From: Microbacterium sp. LWH11-1.2
Lineage (GTDB): Bacteria > Actinomycetota > Actinomycetes > Actinomycetales > Microbacteriaceae
Direction: 5' to 3'
NCBI RefSeq assembly: GCF_038397745.1
Contig: NZ_CP151636.1
Coordinates: 2,790,001 to 2,854,000, forward strand
DNA: 64,000 nucleotides
The position numbers and the translations under genes are program-made. Below the pieces are notes generated by a model. The model worked only from the letters and a program-made list of their open reading frames with translations. It did not search any database and was not told the origin of the DNA. Each line of letters opens with the position of its first letter. The stretch's first letter is position 1. Shown in pieces: positions 8,201-16,043 of the stretch.

Positions 8201-9231
8201 GCAGCATCCATATCGGCCGCGAGTTCAGCGATCTCGACCGCCGCATCGTCGTCGCCCTGCAGCAGGACGGCCGAGCGAGCTGGACGTCGATCGCCGAGTT
8301 CGCCGGGGCATCCGTCTCGACCGTCACCCGTCGAGGCCAGCAGCTGCTGTCGGAGGGCGTCGTGCAGGTGGGGATCGTGCCCACGCTCGGCAGCGAGGGG
8401 CATGTGGAGACCTTCTTCGTGCGGATCAACTGCACGCCCGGTGCGCAGCTGGCCGTCGCGCAGGAGCTGATCGGATCGCCGTACGTGCGGTTCGTGACCC
8501 TCGTGACGGGCAAGTTCGACGTGTTCGCCGAGGTCGTGATCCCCGGAGATTCGGCGACGTACGCGCATGTGCTCACCGATCTCCAGGGCATCCCCGGCGT
8601 CGAGCGGTGGCGCAGCGACCTGGTGGTGCACACCTACAAGGTGAGCTTCGACTGGGGGCGCCAGCTGTACGACGCCCACGCCGAGGCGACGAGCGACCCG
8701 AAGTCGTACATGCCTGCTCCGAACACCTGCGACCCGACGCACTTCGACGACGCCGACCGTGCGATCGTCGAGGAGCTGCGGCACAACGGCCGCGCGTCGT
8801 TCCTCTCGATCGGCGCGAAGCTGGACATGAACGAGAGCAGCGTTCGCCGCCGCTACGAGCGCATGCGCAACGGGGGCTGTCTCACCACCGTGACGATGGT
8901 CCCGGCATCCGCGCTCGGGATGAGCGCCGAGACCCTGCTCATCCTCCGGGTGGAGCCGTCGAGGATCGCGTCGGTGGCCCAGACGCTCGCGCAGCACGTG
9001 TCCGTCCGATTCCTCGCGGCCGCCCTGGAGGAGAACTCGCTCTACTGCGAGATCATCCTCCCGAGCACGGAGACGCTGCACGACTTCCTCACCGGGACGA
9101 TCGCGCACCTGAAGGGCGTGCGCGGCTGGAACGCCTCGATGGAGCTCGTCTTCATGAAGCGCGGCTTCATCGAGACGCCCTGGTGGCGCGCACAGGTCGC
9201 CTCGGCGGGTGGGACGGAGATCGAGGGCTAG
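8197..9231 (+). CDS. Lrp/AsnC family transcriptional regulator with two tandem domains
   Basis: A 344-residue protein made of two Lrp/AsnC units. Unit 1 has a winged helix at about residues 8-60 (FSDLDRRIVVALQQDGR start) and a ligand-sensing RAM domain at about 65-155; unit 2 repeats the pattern from about 180 (DDADRAIVEELRHNGR) to the end. Most Lrp proteins are single units of about 150 residues that dimerise, so this one carries a built-in pair. Such regulators bind an amino acid or catabolite and usually act on the adjacent operon; local control of the 1206-1363 region is inferred. It is the last gene of the operon (ATGA overlap) and its stop overlaps the stop of a convergent small gene. 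Confidence 0.9.
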   Translation: MSSIHIGREFSDLDRRIVVALQQDGRASWTSIAEFAGASVSTVTRRGQQLLSEGVVQVGIVPTLGSEGHVETFFVRINCTPGAQLAVAQELIGSPYVRFVTLVTGKFDVFAEVVIPGDSATYAHVLTDLQGIPGVERWRSDLVVHTYKVSFDWGRQLYDAHAEATSDPKSYMPAPNTCDPTHFDDADRAIVEELRHNGRASFLSIGAKLDMNESSVRRRYERMRNGGCLTTVTMVPASALGMSAETLLILRVEPSRIASVAQTLAQHVSVRFLAAALEENSLYCEIILPSTETLHDFLTGTIAHLKGVRGWNASMELVFMKRGFIETPWWRAQVASAGGTEIEG

Positions 9232-9413
9232 GGCAGATCGTCCTCGTCGTCATCGACGGCCCCGGAGGCGACGCGGTCGGCCTCGGCGCTGTCGACCAGC
9301 GCATCGTCGATGTCGGTGTCGGGCACCTGCTCGCCGTCGACCTCCTTCGTCGGGACGCCGTCGGGGGTGCCGTCGTCCGGGAAGGGGACGACGGGCGGGA
9401 TCGGGTTGGACAT
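9228..9413 (-). CDS. Small, strongly acidic hypothetical protein
   Basis: A 61-residue protein with 15 Asp and 4 Glu against one Lys and one Arg. It begins MSNPIPPVVPFPDDGTPDG and ends in an acidic DDDEDDLP tail; low complexity and absence of hydrophobic segments suggest it is disordered. ATG at 9413 is favoured over upstream in-frame codons because AAAGGATG sits just before it on the minus strand. No family is recognised and no function is offered. It converges with the regulator gene, the two stop codons overlapping. Confidence 0.6.
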   Translation of the reverse strand: MSNPIPPVVPFPDDGTPDGVPTKEVDGEQVPDTDIDDALVDSAEADRVASGAVDDDEDDLP

Positions 9414-9519
9414 GATCGCATCCTTTCGCGTGGCGGATCTGGATGCGGTCACGAAAAAACGCGCCCGACGTGCGAGAGAGCGGGTTGACCGCGGTCGCAC
9501 AGCGCGCTAGGACGGGAAA

Positions 9520-9541
9520 AGCCCCCGGTGACCCGGGGGCT
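9520..9541 (-). terminator. Hairpin terminator downstream of tRNA-Ala
   Basis: AGCCCCCGG and CCGGGGGCT pair around a short TGAC loop. On the minus strand the second arm runs into CTTTTCC, a short U tract, so it most likely ends the tRNA-Ala transcript and insulates the small acidic gene. Confidence 0.75.
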
Positions 9542-9548
9542 TTCGTTG

Positions 9549-9621
9549 TGGACCTGGGGGGACTCGAACCCCCGACCCCCTGCATGCCATGCAGGTGCGC
9601 TACCAGCTGCGCCACAGGCCC
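9549..9621 (-). tRNA. tRNA-Ala (anticodon GGC)
   Basis: A complete 73-base cloverleaf on the minus strand. The acceptor GGGCCTG pairs with CAGGTCC (one G-U), discriminator A73; D-arm around GCGCAGCTGGTAGCGC; anticodon stem CCTGC/GCAGG with loop ATGGCAT giving anticodon GGC; T-arm GGGGG-TTCGAGT-CCCCC. It reads GCC, the most used alanine codon in this GC-rich genome. The CCA end is not encoded. Confidence 0.97.
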
Positions 9622-9758
9622 AGAACGCCGCTCCGAACTTCCCGGAGCAACTTGAAAAGAGTACTACACGAATCCGCGCGAACACCAATCGGGGCGGGCC
9701 TCCCGGGCGCGTCGTCGCGGGGCGGAACAACGACGTGCTCGAAGACGTTCGATACATC

Positions 9759-10829
9759 GTGAGCATCCTCGACAGCCTCGTGATCGGTGCAGGGCAGGCC
9801 GGCCTCTCGTCGTCGTTCCACCTCTCCCGCCTCGGGATCTCCCACGTCGTCCTGGACTCGGGCGACCGTCCGGGCGGAGCGTGGCAGCACCGCTGGGATG
9901 CGCTGACGATGCGCGACGTGCACGGCGTCGCCGAGCTCCCGGACGACGTCGCTCCGCCCCGGGACGACGAACGTGCGAACGTCGCCGTGCCCGCGTACTT
10001 CGCCGCCTACGAGCAGGAGCATGCGCTCCCCGTCATCCGTCCGGTGAAGGTCGACCGCGTCGAGGACCGGGACGGACTCCTCGTCGTGCGCGCTCAGGAA
10101 CGGGAGTGGACGACGCGCACCCTCGTGAACGCGACAGGCACGTGGACGCACCCGTTCCTGCCGCATGTGCCCGGCATGGAGACCTTCGTCGGGGAGCAGC
10201 TGCACACCGTCGACTACCCGGGTCCCGCGCACTTCGTCGGCAAGCGCGTGCTCGTGGTCGGGGGAGGAGCCTCGGCCGTGCAGTTCCTCGGCGCGCTGGC
10301 TCCCCTCACGGAGACGCTGTGGGCGACGCGCCGCGAACCCGTCTGGCGCACCGACGACTTCTCTCCGGAGGCCGGGGCCGCCGCTGTCGCGCTCGTCGAG
10401 CAGCGCGTCGCGGCCGGACTCCCGCCGCAGAGCGTCGTCAGCGTCACGGGGCTCATGCTGCGTCCCCAGGAGCGCGAGGCGGAGCGCCTCGGCGCCTACG
10501 CCGATCGGCGCCCGATGTTCGAGCGGATCGAGGCCGACGGCGTGCGCTGGGCGGACGGCTCGTTCGAGCGCGTCGACGTGATCCTGTGGGCGACGGGCTT
10601 CCGTCCCGCGATCGCGCATCTCGCTCCGCTCCACCTCCGCAGCGCCGCGGGCGGCATCCAGCTCGATCGGAACGGGCGGGGCACGACCGCCGTCGCAGAT
10701 CCCCGGATCCAGATGGTCGGATACGGTCCGTCGGCGAGCACGATCGGCGCGAACCGCGCAGGGCGCTCGGCGGCGACGGGCGTGCAGCGGATGCTGCGCC
10801 TCTCCGGGGCTCCGGTCACCGTCGGGTAG
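9759..10829 (+). CDS. FAD-dependent NAD(P)-binding oxidoreductase, flavin-monooxygenase-like
   Basis: A 356-residue protein with two Rossmann dinucleotide motifs: VIGAGQAGLS at the N-terminus (FAD) followed by the DSGDRPGGAWQHRWD segment typical of flavin-dependent monooxygenases, and VVGGGASAVQFLG in the middle (NAD(P)H). A conserved ATG-type motif near the C-terminus (WATGFRP) is typical of this class. It could oxidise an amine, sulphide or ketone; the substrate is not predictable. GTG at 9759 puts the first motif about eight residues from the start; GTG at 9735 is an alternative and neither has a good ribosome site. It stands alone, reading away from tRNA-Ala. Confidence 0.85.
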   Translation: MSILDSLVIGAGQAGLSSSFHLSRLGISHVVLDSGDRPGGAWQHRWDALTMRDVHGVAELPDDVAPPRDDERANVAVPAYFAAYEQEHALPVIRPVKVDRVEDRDGLLVVRAQEREWTTRTLVNATGTWTHPFLPHVPGMETFVGEQLHTVDYPGPAHFVGKRVLVVGGGASAVQFLGALAPLTETLWATRREPVWRTDDFSPEAGAAAVALVEQRVAAGLPPQSVVSVTGLMLRPQEREAERLGAYADRRPMFERIEADGVRWADGSFERVDVILWATGFRPAIAHLAPLHLRSAAGGIQLDRNGRGTTAVADPRIQMVGYGPSASTIGANRAGRSAATGVQRMLRLSGAPVTVG

Positions 10830-10877
10830 CACGTCCGCACGCGGAACCTGTGTTCGGTAGGTCGCGCACCCCGTCGC

Positions 10878-10883
10878 TACGCT
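10878..10883 (+). promoter_or_regulatory. -10 box of a likely leaderless promoter (membrane protein gene)
   Basis: TACGCT ends six bases before the ATG at 10890, which would place the transcription start at or next to the start codon. Confidence 0.5.
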
Positions 10884-10889
10884 GAGGGC

Positions 10890-11681
10890 ATGCTCCGCAT
10901 CGTGTTCGTGATCGTCTGGCTTCTGCTCTCGGCCTGGCTCCTCATCTGGGTCGGCGAGGGCCTCTTCGGCGTCGACCAGCGCCATTCGATCCTCCCGTTC
11001 TCCGGCGAGGACACGCTCGGCGGGCCGATCCTCATCGGCGTCGCGTGGGGGCTGCTGCTCACCTTCGGCGGCATGTTCCTCGGTTTCCGGGGGCGCAGGA
11101 TCCCGCGCGGCGAACAGCAGATCGGGGTGGGCACGATCGTCGAGGTCTCCCGCACCGGGCTGACCGTGAACGACGTGCCGCAGTATGACGTCTTCATCCG
11201 AGTGACGCCGTCTGCCGGAGATGACTTCATCGGACAGCTGCGGATGCTGGTGGAGGCGACCGACGCGGCCGCGCTGCAGGTCGGCCAGCCGCTGGCGGTC
11301 CGCTACAGCCCGACCGATCAGGACACGATCGAGTTGGCCGATCCTTCCGATCCGGCCGTGCGGGACGCCCTGTTGCAGTGGCGGATCGGTCGCGGGCTGA
11401 TCGATCCGAGTCAGGTACGGGCGCGGACGACCGGCACCCAGGTCCCGGCATCCGTCCTCGAGGTCCGTCCGACGGGCCGTCGCCGAGAGGGACAGAGCGA
11501 GCTCGCGCTGAAGGTGCTGATGGCTCCGGAGGGTGCGGCGACGTGGGAGGCGGACACCACGGTCTTCGTCTACCCGCAGGCGATCTCCCACCTGCAGGTC
11601 GGCGCGCCGATCTGGGCGTTCTACCGGCGAGAGGATCCGCAGACGGTCGCGATCACGATCGAGAAGGAGGCCGGGCGATGA
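10890..11681 (+). CDS. DUF3592-like membrane protein with two beta-domain repeats
   Basis: A 263-residue protein with two N-terminal membrane segments (about 3-24 and 47-67) and two soluble beta-rich repeats. Each repeat ends with a phrase of the type VGQPLAVRYSPTDQDTIEL or VGAPIWAFYRREDPQTVAI, the pattern seen in DUF3592-like proteins. No catalytic residues stand out. The next gene overlaps by four bases and carries one copy of the same kind of domain, so the two probably act together in the membrane. Function unknown. Confidence 0.7.
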   Translation: MLRIVFVIVWLLLSAWLLIWVGEGLFGVDQRHSILPFSGEDTLGGPILIGVAWGLLLTFGGMFLGFRGRRIPRGEQQIGVGTIVEVSRTGLTVNDVPQYDVFIRVTPSAGDDFIGQLRMLVEATDAAALQVGQPLAVRYSPTDQDTIELADPSDPAVRDALLQWRIGRGLIDPSQVRARTTGTQVPASVLEVRPTGRRREGQSELALKVLMAPEGAATWEADTTVFVYPQAISHLQVGAPIWAFYRREDPQTVAITIEKEAGR

Positions 11682-12205
11682 ACCCCATGGAAACGCTGAT
11701 CTGGCTGCTGAACTTCCCGGCGGCGCACGGCTACGCGATGGTCTTCATCGCGGGCTTCTCGATCCTCGGCCTGTTCGCGATGTCGGTGCGTGCAGCCTCG
11801 CCGGGCGGCGAGCTCCGTGCCATCCGCGAGCGCGAGGGGCTCCTGCGGCCGGAGGAACGGGCGCGAGGGCAGGTGGGCGGACGCATCCTCCGCGTGTTCT
11901 TCCGCATCCTCGCGTTCATCATGCTGGGATCGCTGGTGATCGGCATCCTGAGCCTCACGGGTGTCCCGGTGACGCGCGCCTACATCCACGACAACGGCCG
12001 CCCGACGACGGCGACGATGGACGGAGACTGGGTGACCTTCACGACGGCCGAGGGCGTCGAGTACACGCTGGAGAGCAACTTCTTCACTCCGGCGGTCTAC
12101 CCGGACCGCGACAGCTACCTGCCGAGCGGCTCGCCCGTCGTCGTGCGGTATCTGGCATCGCATCCGCAGGCTTTCGTGATCGACAGCACGCAGACCCCGC
12201 GCTGA
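11678..12205 (+). CDS. DUF3592-like membrane protein (partner of preceding gene)
   Basis: A 175-residue protein with two membrane segments (about 18-35 and 75-97) separated by a charged linker rich in Arg and Glu, and a C-terminal beta domain ending SGSPVVVRYLASHPQAFVI. ATG at 11678 overlaps the upstream stop codon and is preceded by GAAGGAGG. Its domain matches the repeats of the upstream protein in style, suggesting duplication. No known function. Confidence 0.68.
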   Translation: MNPMETLIWLLNFPAAHGYAMVFIAGFSILGLFAMSVRAASPGGELRAIREREGLLRPEERARGQVGGRILRVFFRILAFIMLGSLVIGILSLTGVPVTRAYIHDNGRPTTATMDGDWVTFTTAEGVEYTLESNFFTPAVYPDRDSYLPSGSPVVVRYLASHPQAFVIDSTQTPR

Positions 12206-12233
12206 CGTCATCCCCCGCGTCGCACCCGGAGCG

Positions 12234-12239
12234 TAGGGT
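12234..12239 (+). promoter_or_regulatory. -10 box before the NAD(P)-binding protein gene
   Basis: TAGGGT lies seven bases before the ATG at 12247, consistent with a leaderless or very short leader transcript; GAGGAG between them could also serve as a ribosome site. Confidence 0.45.
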
Positions 12240-12246
12240 GAGGAGC

Positions 12247-12903
12247 ATGTCGCGCATCATCGTGTTCGGCGGCCACGGCCGCATCGCCCTGCTCCTCGCG
12301 CCCCTGCTCGTCGAGAGAGGTGACGAGGTCACCGGGGTCATCCGCAACCCCGAACATGCCGACGACGTCGAGGCGGGCGGGGCCCGCGCGCTGGTGGCCG
12401 ACATCGAGACGATGGATGTCGAGGCTCTCGCCGAGATCATCCGCGGTCACGATGCCGTCGTCTGGTCGGCCGGTGCCGGCGGGGGAGATCCGCAGCGCAC
12501 CTACGCCGTCGACCGTGACGCGGCGGAGCGGTCGATGGATGCGGCGGAGCGCGCAGGCGTGCGCCGCTACGTCATGGTCTCGTGGATCGGTTCGACCGCC
12601 GATCACGGCGTCCCCGAGGGCGACTCGTTCTTCGCCTACGCCGATGCCAAGTGGGCGGCCGACGAGCACCTGCGCGGCACGGGGCTCGAGGGCACGATCC
12701 TCGCTCCCGGAACGCTCACGCTCGACGACCCGACCGGCCGGATCCGGATCGACCCCGACGGCCGCGGAGAGGTGTCCCGGGCCGACGTCGCCGCGGTCAT
12801 CGCCGCGTCGCTCGCAGAGCCGTGCACGATCGGTCGCACCCTCCGCTTCGGCAACGGGAGCACGCAGACCGCGCTGCCCATCGCCGAGGCGCTCGCCTGC
12901 TGA
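12247..12903 (+). CDS. Atypical SDR, NAD(P)-binding Rossmann protein
   Basis: A 218-residue protein starting IIVFGGHGRIA, a glycine-rich dinucleotide-binding loop of the atypical short-chain dehydrogenase group (NAD(P)H-binding, YwnB-like). The body keeps the Asp-containing VADIETMD segment after the third strand and a YVMVSWIGS strand, followed by FFAYADAKWAADEHL, where Tyr and Lys are spaced as in SDR active sites. Such proteins act as NADPH sensors or reductases of unknown substrate. It ends a few bases before the secreted hexosaminidase gene. Confidence 0.8.
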   Translation: MSRIIVFGGHGRIALLLAPLLVERGDEVTGVIRNPEHADDVEAGGARALVADIETMDVEALAEIIRGHDAVVWSAGAGGGDPQRTYAVDRDAAERSMDAAERAGVRRYVMVSWIGSTADHGVPEGDSFFAYADAKWAADEHLRGTGLEGTILAPGTLTLDDPTGRIRIDPDGRGEVSRADVAAVIAASLAEPCTIGRTLRFGNGSTQTALPIAEALAC

Positions 12904-12938
12904 GCGTGCCACGGGCAGGGAGAACGAGGAAGAGCACC

Positions 12939-14129
12939 GTGACGCGTCGACATCGTGGGTGGGCGGCCGCCGCCCTCGCCGGGATCGTCGTCGCCGTGGT
13001 GGGCGTCGCGACGGCCGCGTCGGCGACGGCGACGACGCGCGCACCCGCTCCGGCGGTCGCTGCCGTGCCCTCCGGTCCGAGCGATCGTGCTGACCAGCTC
13101 GTCGCCCGGATGACGGTGGTGGAGCAGGCGGCGAGCATCGTCATGGGACACGTGCCGAGCACCGATGCGGGGGCGCTCCGCTCGTACATGGAGTCCGGCA
13201 TCGGCGGCTTCATCCTGATGGGCGCCAACATCCCGGCGACCGAGGCCGAGCTCCAGGGCCTCACCGCCGCGCTGACCGTCGATCCGGCCCTTCCGCCGCT
13301 GATCGCCGTCGATCAGGAAGGCGGTCTGGTCTCGCGGCTCGACGGCGACGACTTCGCCGCCTCGACGACCCTCAAGGTCCTCCCGCCGGAAGACGCGGCC
13401 GCGGCCTTCGCCGCCCGCGGCTCTCTCGTCGCCCGCGCCGGCATCACAGTGAACTTCGGAACGGTCGCCGACTTCACGGCGGACACCGCATCCTTCAGCT
13501 ACGGTCGGTCGCTCGGCGCCGACGCGACGTCCGCGGCCGATCGGGTCGCCGCTGCCACGACGGCTCAGGAGCAGTTCGTCGGGTCGACGCTCAAGCACTT
13601 CCCCGGCCACGGGGCCGCACCGGGGGACTCGCACAGTGCGATCCCGAGCACGCCGATGGGCCTGGACGAATGGCGCGCGACGGAGGCTCTGCCCTTCGCC
13701 GCCGGCATCGATGCCGGCGCGTCGCTGCTCATGTTCGGTCACCTGTCGTACACGTCGGTCGATCCGACGCCCGCCTCGCTGTCGGCGACGTGGCACGAGA
13801 TCGCCCGGGACGAGCTCGGCTTCGAGGGCGTCGCGGTGACCGACGATCTGGGCATGCTGCTCTCCTCCGGAGATCCCGCGTACGCCGACCCGGTGGCCAA
13901 TGGCGTGGCGGCCGTCGCCGCGGGCAACGACCTCGTGCTGATGATCGCCGGGTCCGATGCCGAGACGGCCGGTCAGATGGCCGCCGGCATCGCGGCCGCC
14001 GTCGAATCCGGGTCGCTCCCGGCGGAGCGGCTGACCGAGGCCGCGACACGGGTGATGGCGCTTCGCCTCAGCCTGTCCACCGCGACGGCGCAGTGGGCCG
14101 TGTGCCCGGACTGCGAGTCGGCGGACTGA
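12939..14129 (+). CDS. Secreted glycoside hydrolase family 3 (beta-N-acetylhexosaminidase type)
   Basis: A 396-residue enzyme with an N-terminal signal peptide or membrane anchor (basic start, hydrophobic stretch about residues 8-30) and a single GH3 barrel. Family motifs: IAVDQEGGLVSRL, the NagZ-type KHFPGHG followed by DSHSAIP, and VAVTDDLGM, whose first Asp is the expected nucleophile. NagZ-like enzymes release N-acetylglucosamine from muropeptides or chitin fragments. The signal peptide indicates action outside the membrane, unlike cytoplasmic NagZ of Gram-negatives. GTG at 12939 is chosen because GAGGAAGAG precedes it; GTG at 12905 is possible. Confidence 0.88.
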   Translation: MTRRHRGWAAAALAGIVVAVVGVATAASATATTRAPAPAVAAVPSGPSDRADQLVARMTVVEQAASIVMGHVPSTDAGALRSYMESGIGGFILMGANIPATEAELQGLTAALTVDPALPPLIAVDQEGGLVSRLDGDDFAASTTLKVLPPEDAAAAFAARGSLVARAGITVNFGTVADFTADTASFSYGRSLGADATSAADRVAAATTAQEQFVGSTLKHFPGHGAAPGDSHSAIPSTPMGLDEWRATEALPFAAGIDAGASLLMFGHLSYTSVDPTPASLSATWHEIARDELGFEGVAVTDDLGMLLSSGDPAYADPVANGVAAVAAGNDLVLMIAGSDAETAGQMAAGIAAAVESGSLPAERLTEAATRVMALRLSLSTATAQWAVCPDCESAD

Positions 14130-14148
14130 GGATCAGGCGGACTGACGC

Positions 14149-15012
14149 TCAGGCGGCCTCGGCGGTGCTCTCTCCGAGCCATGCCGTGAGCAGCGCGGAG
14201 CGCAGGACGATGCCGCGGTCGGCGAACCCGCGCTGACGGCGCACGTACTCGCTCTTTCCGTCGACGGTCTCGATCGGCACGGGCACGACACCCCAGGCCG
14301 AGAGATCGTACGGTGCCGCCTCCATGTCGAGCAGACGGATGTCGCGCGCGAGCTCGAAGGTGTCGAGCAGCAGCTCGCCCGGGATCAGCGGTCCGAGCTT
14401 CATCGCCCACTTGTACAGGTCCATCCCGGCGTGCAGGCAGCCGGGTTGCTCGAACAGGGGCTGCTCCTCGCGTGACAGCGCGGTGCGATTGCGCGGCACG
14501 GCGTCGGGGGTGAAGAAGCGGAACGCGTCGAAGTGCGTGCAGCGCAGGTCGTGCCCCTCGACCACCGCGTCGGTGCCGGCCTGTCCGAGCCGCAGCGGCA
14601 CGCGGTGGCGATGTTCGTCGGCGCGGTACACCATCGCCCACTCATGCAGTCCGAAGCATCCGAACTGTCCGGGTCGAGAGGCCGTGCGGCGCAGCATCCG
14701 TTCGATGAGTCCGGCGAGCTCCGGCTTCTCCCGGGCGAACGCCTCCGCGTCGGGCACGACGGAGTCCTCCGTCGAGCCGGGGGAGTACCAGCGCCACGAG
14801 GCGCGCTCGGGAGCATCCGCCAGCTCGACGCCAGCCCCCGGGTGCCAGCGCCGCAACTGGGCGGGCTTGTACGCGTAGTAGGTGAAGAGGAAGTCCCACA
14901 CCGGGTGCTTCTCTCCGCGCGCCGCCCGGTCGCGATGCTCGGCGGTGAGGGCGTCGGCCCGCTCCTGGTGCGCGCTCTCGCGTCGCAGCCATTCCTCGCG
15001 TGCGAGAGCCAT
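14149..15012 (-). CDS. Conserved actinobacterial protein of unknown function
   Basis: A 287-residue soluble protein with conserved-looking aromatic blocks (HPVWDFLFTYYAYKPAQL near the N-terminus, FGCFGLHEWAMVY in the middle, a central CTHFDAFRFFTPDA stretch, and a PGCLHAGMDLYKWAMKL stretch). I recall relatives being labelled 3-methyladenine DNA glycosylase in actinobacterial genomes, but no helix-hairpin-helix or glycosylase motif can be seen, so that label is not adopted. ATG at 15012 starts one base after the stop of the upstream phosphatase gene, so the two are co-transcribed. Confidence 0.75.
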   Translation of the reverse strand: MALAREEWLRRESAHQERADALTAEHRDRAARGEKHPVWDFLFTYYAYKPAQLRRWHPGAGVELADAPERASWRWYSPGSTEDSVVPDAEAFAREKPELAGLIERMLRRTASRPGQFGCFGLHEWAMVYRADEHRHRVPLRLGQAGTDAVVEGHDLRCTHFDAFRFFTPDAVPRNRTALSREEQPLFEQPGCLHAGMDLYKWAMKLGPLIPGELLLDTFELARDIRLLDMEAAPYDLSAWGVVPVPIETVDGKSEYVRRQRGFADRGIVLRSALLTAWLGESTAEAA

Positions 15013-15013
15013 G

Positions 15014-16039
15014 TCAGTGCAGGATGCCGGCCTCGCCGAGCTGATCGCGGAGCCCGGCGCCGTCTTCGGCGCTGACCCAGGGAGCGGAGTCCGCGGCGTG
15101 CGGCTCCGACTCGGCACGACCACCGGCGAGCACGGCTTCGGCGGGGAGCAGGCGACGGATGGCGACGCCCGCCACGGACTCGGGGTGCTCCTCCATGAAC
15201 TGCGTGTAGATGGACTCGTCGTGCTGGCCGTCGTCGCCGATCAGCAGCCACTTCACGTGGGGGAACTCCGTGGCGAGTCGTCGCAGGTTGGTGAGCTTGT
15301 GCTCGCGTCCGCTGCGGAACCAGCGGTCGTGCGTGGGACCCCAGTCGGTCAGCAGCATCGATCCGGCCGGGAACAGGTGACGGCTGAGGAAGCGCCACAG
15401 CGTGGGCGCCACGTTCCAGGCGCCGGTCGACAGGTAGACCATCGGCGCGCCCGGATGCTGTCGCAGCAGCTGATCGAGGAGCACGGCCATGCCAGGGACG
15501 GGGAGGCGCGCATGCTCGTCGAGCACGAAGGAGTTCCAGAAGGCGATGAACGGACGCGGGAGTGCGGTCACCATCACGGTGTCGTCGACATCGGACAGCA
15601 CGCCGAACGTGGTGCTCTCGGCGACGATGAACGCCCGCGCCTCGACGGGCTCCTGTCCCTCGACGGAGATCGTGAAGGTCTGCCACCCCGGTTCGAGGTC
15701 GGCGTGGATGACGGTGTCGACGACACCGCCGCGGTCGGCGACCACCTGGTGCGTCGACCCGCCGACGTGGACGGCGACGGCAGCGAAGCTCACCGGGATG
15801 CCGACGAAGCTGCGCCATCCCCGGACGCTCGCCGGCTCGCCGTCGCGGGTGCGGCGCTGCGGCGGGACGATCAGGACGCGGCCGACGACGCGGACCCAGC
15901 CTGGTCCGCCGTATCCGGGGAACGGCAGGATCGTCGCGACCCGTCCGCGGCGACGCGCACGGCCCTCACGCCAGACGTGGAGGCGGTGCTCGAGTCGCGC
16001 GAACCAGTGGATCCGGGGCGCCGGGGGTGCGGAAGCCAT
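15014..16039 (-). CDS. App1-family (DUF2183) phosphatase-like protein
   Basis: A 341-residue protein whose C-terminal half carries the HAD-like App1 domain: DVDDTV with Asp150 and Asp152 as DxDxT nucleophile/acid, YLSTGAWN as the second motif, and LLIGDDGQHDESIY as the acidic metal-binding loop. Yeast App1 is a phosphatidate phosphatase; bacterial members have no settled role. The N-terminal half (about 30-135) looks like a beta-rich domain. No signal peptide is seen. Upstream, AAGACT six bases before the ATG could be a leaderless -10. It is followed with one base spacing by the unknown gene at 14149. Confidence 0.82.
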   Translation of the reverse strand: MASAPPAPRIHWFARLEHRLHVWREGRARRRGRVATILPFPGYGGPGWVRVVGRVLIVPPQRRTRDGEPASVRGWRSFVGIPVSFAAVAVHVGGSTHQVVADRGGVVDTVIHADLEPGWQTFTISVEGQEPVEARAFIVAESTTFGVLSDVDDTVMVTALPRPFIAFWNSFVLDEHARLPVPGMAVLLDQLLRQHPGAPMVYLSTGAWNVAPTLWRFLSRHLFPAGSMLLTDWGPTHDRWFRSGREHKLTNLRRLATEFPHVKWLLIGDDGQHDESIYTQFMEEHPESVAGVAIRRLLPAEAVLAGGRAESEPHAADSAPWVSAEDGAGLRDQLGEAGILH

Positions 16040-16043
16040 TGCC

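Noticed and set aside
9549..9621. Integrative element at tRNA-Ala
   Set aside because: No integrase gene, no direct repeat of the tRNA 3' end and ordinary host-like genes on both sides.
14149..15012. 3-methyladenine DNA glycosylase label
   Set aside because: No helix-hairpin-helix, no catalytic pattern of AlkA, Tag or AAG enzymes can be seen in the sequence; the name is likely a carried-over annotation.
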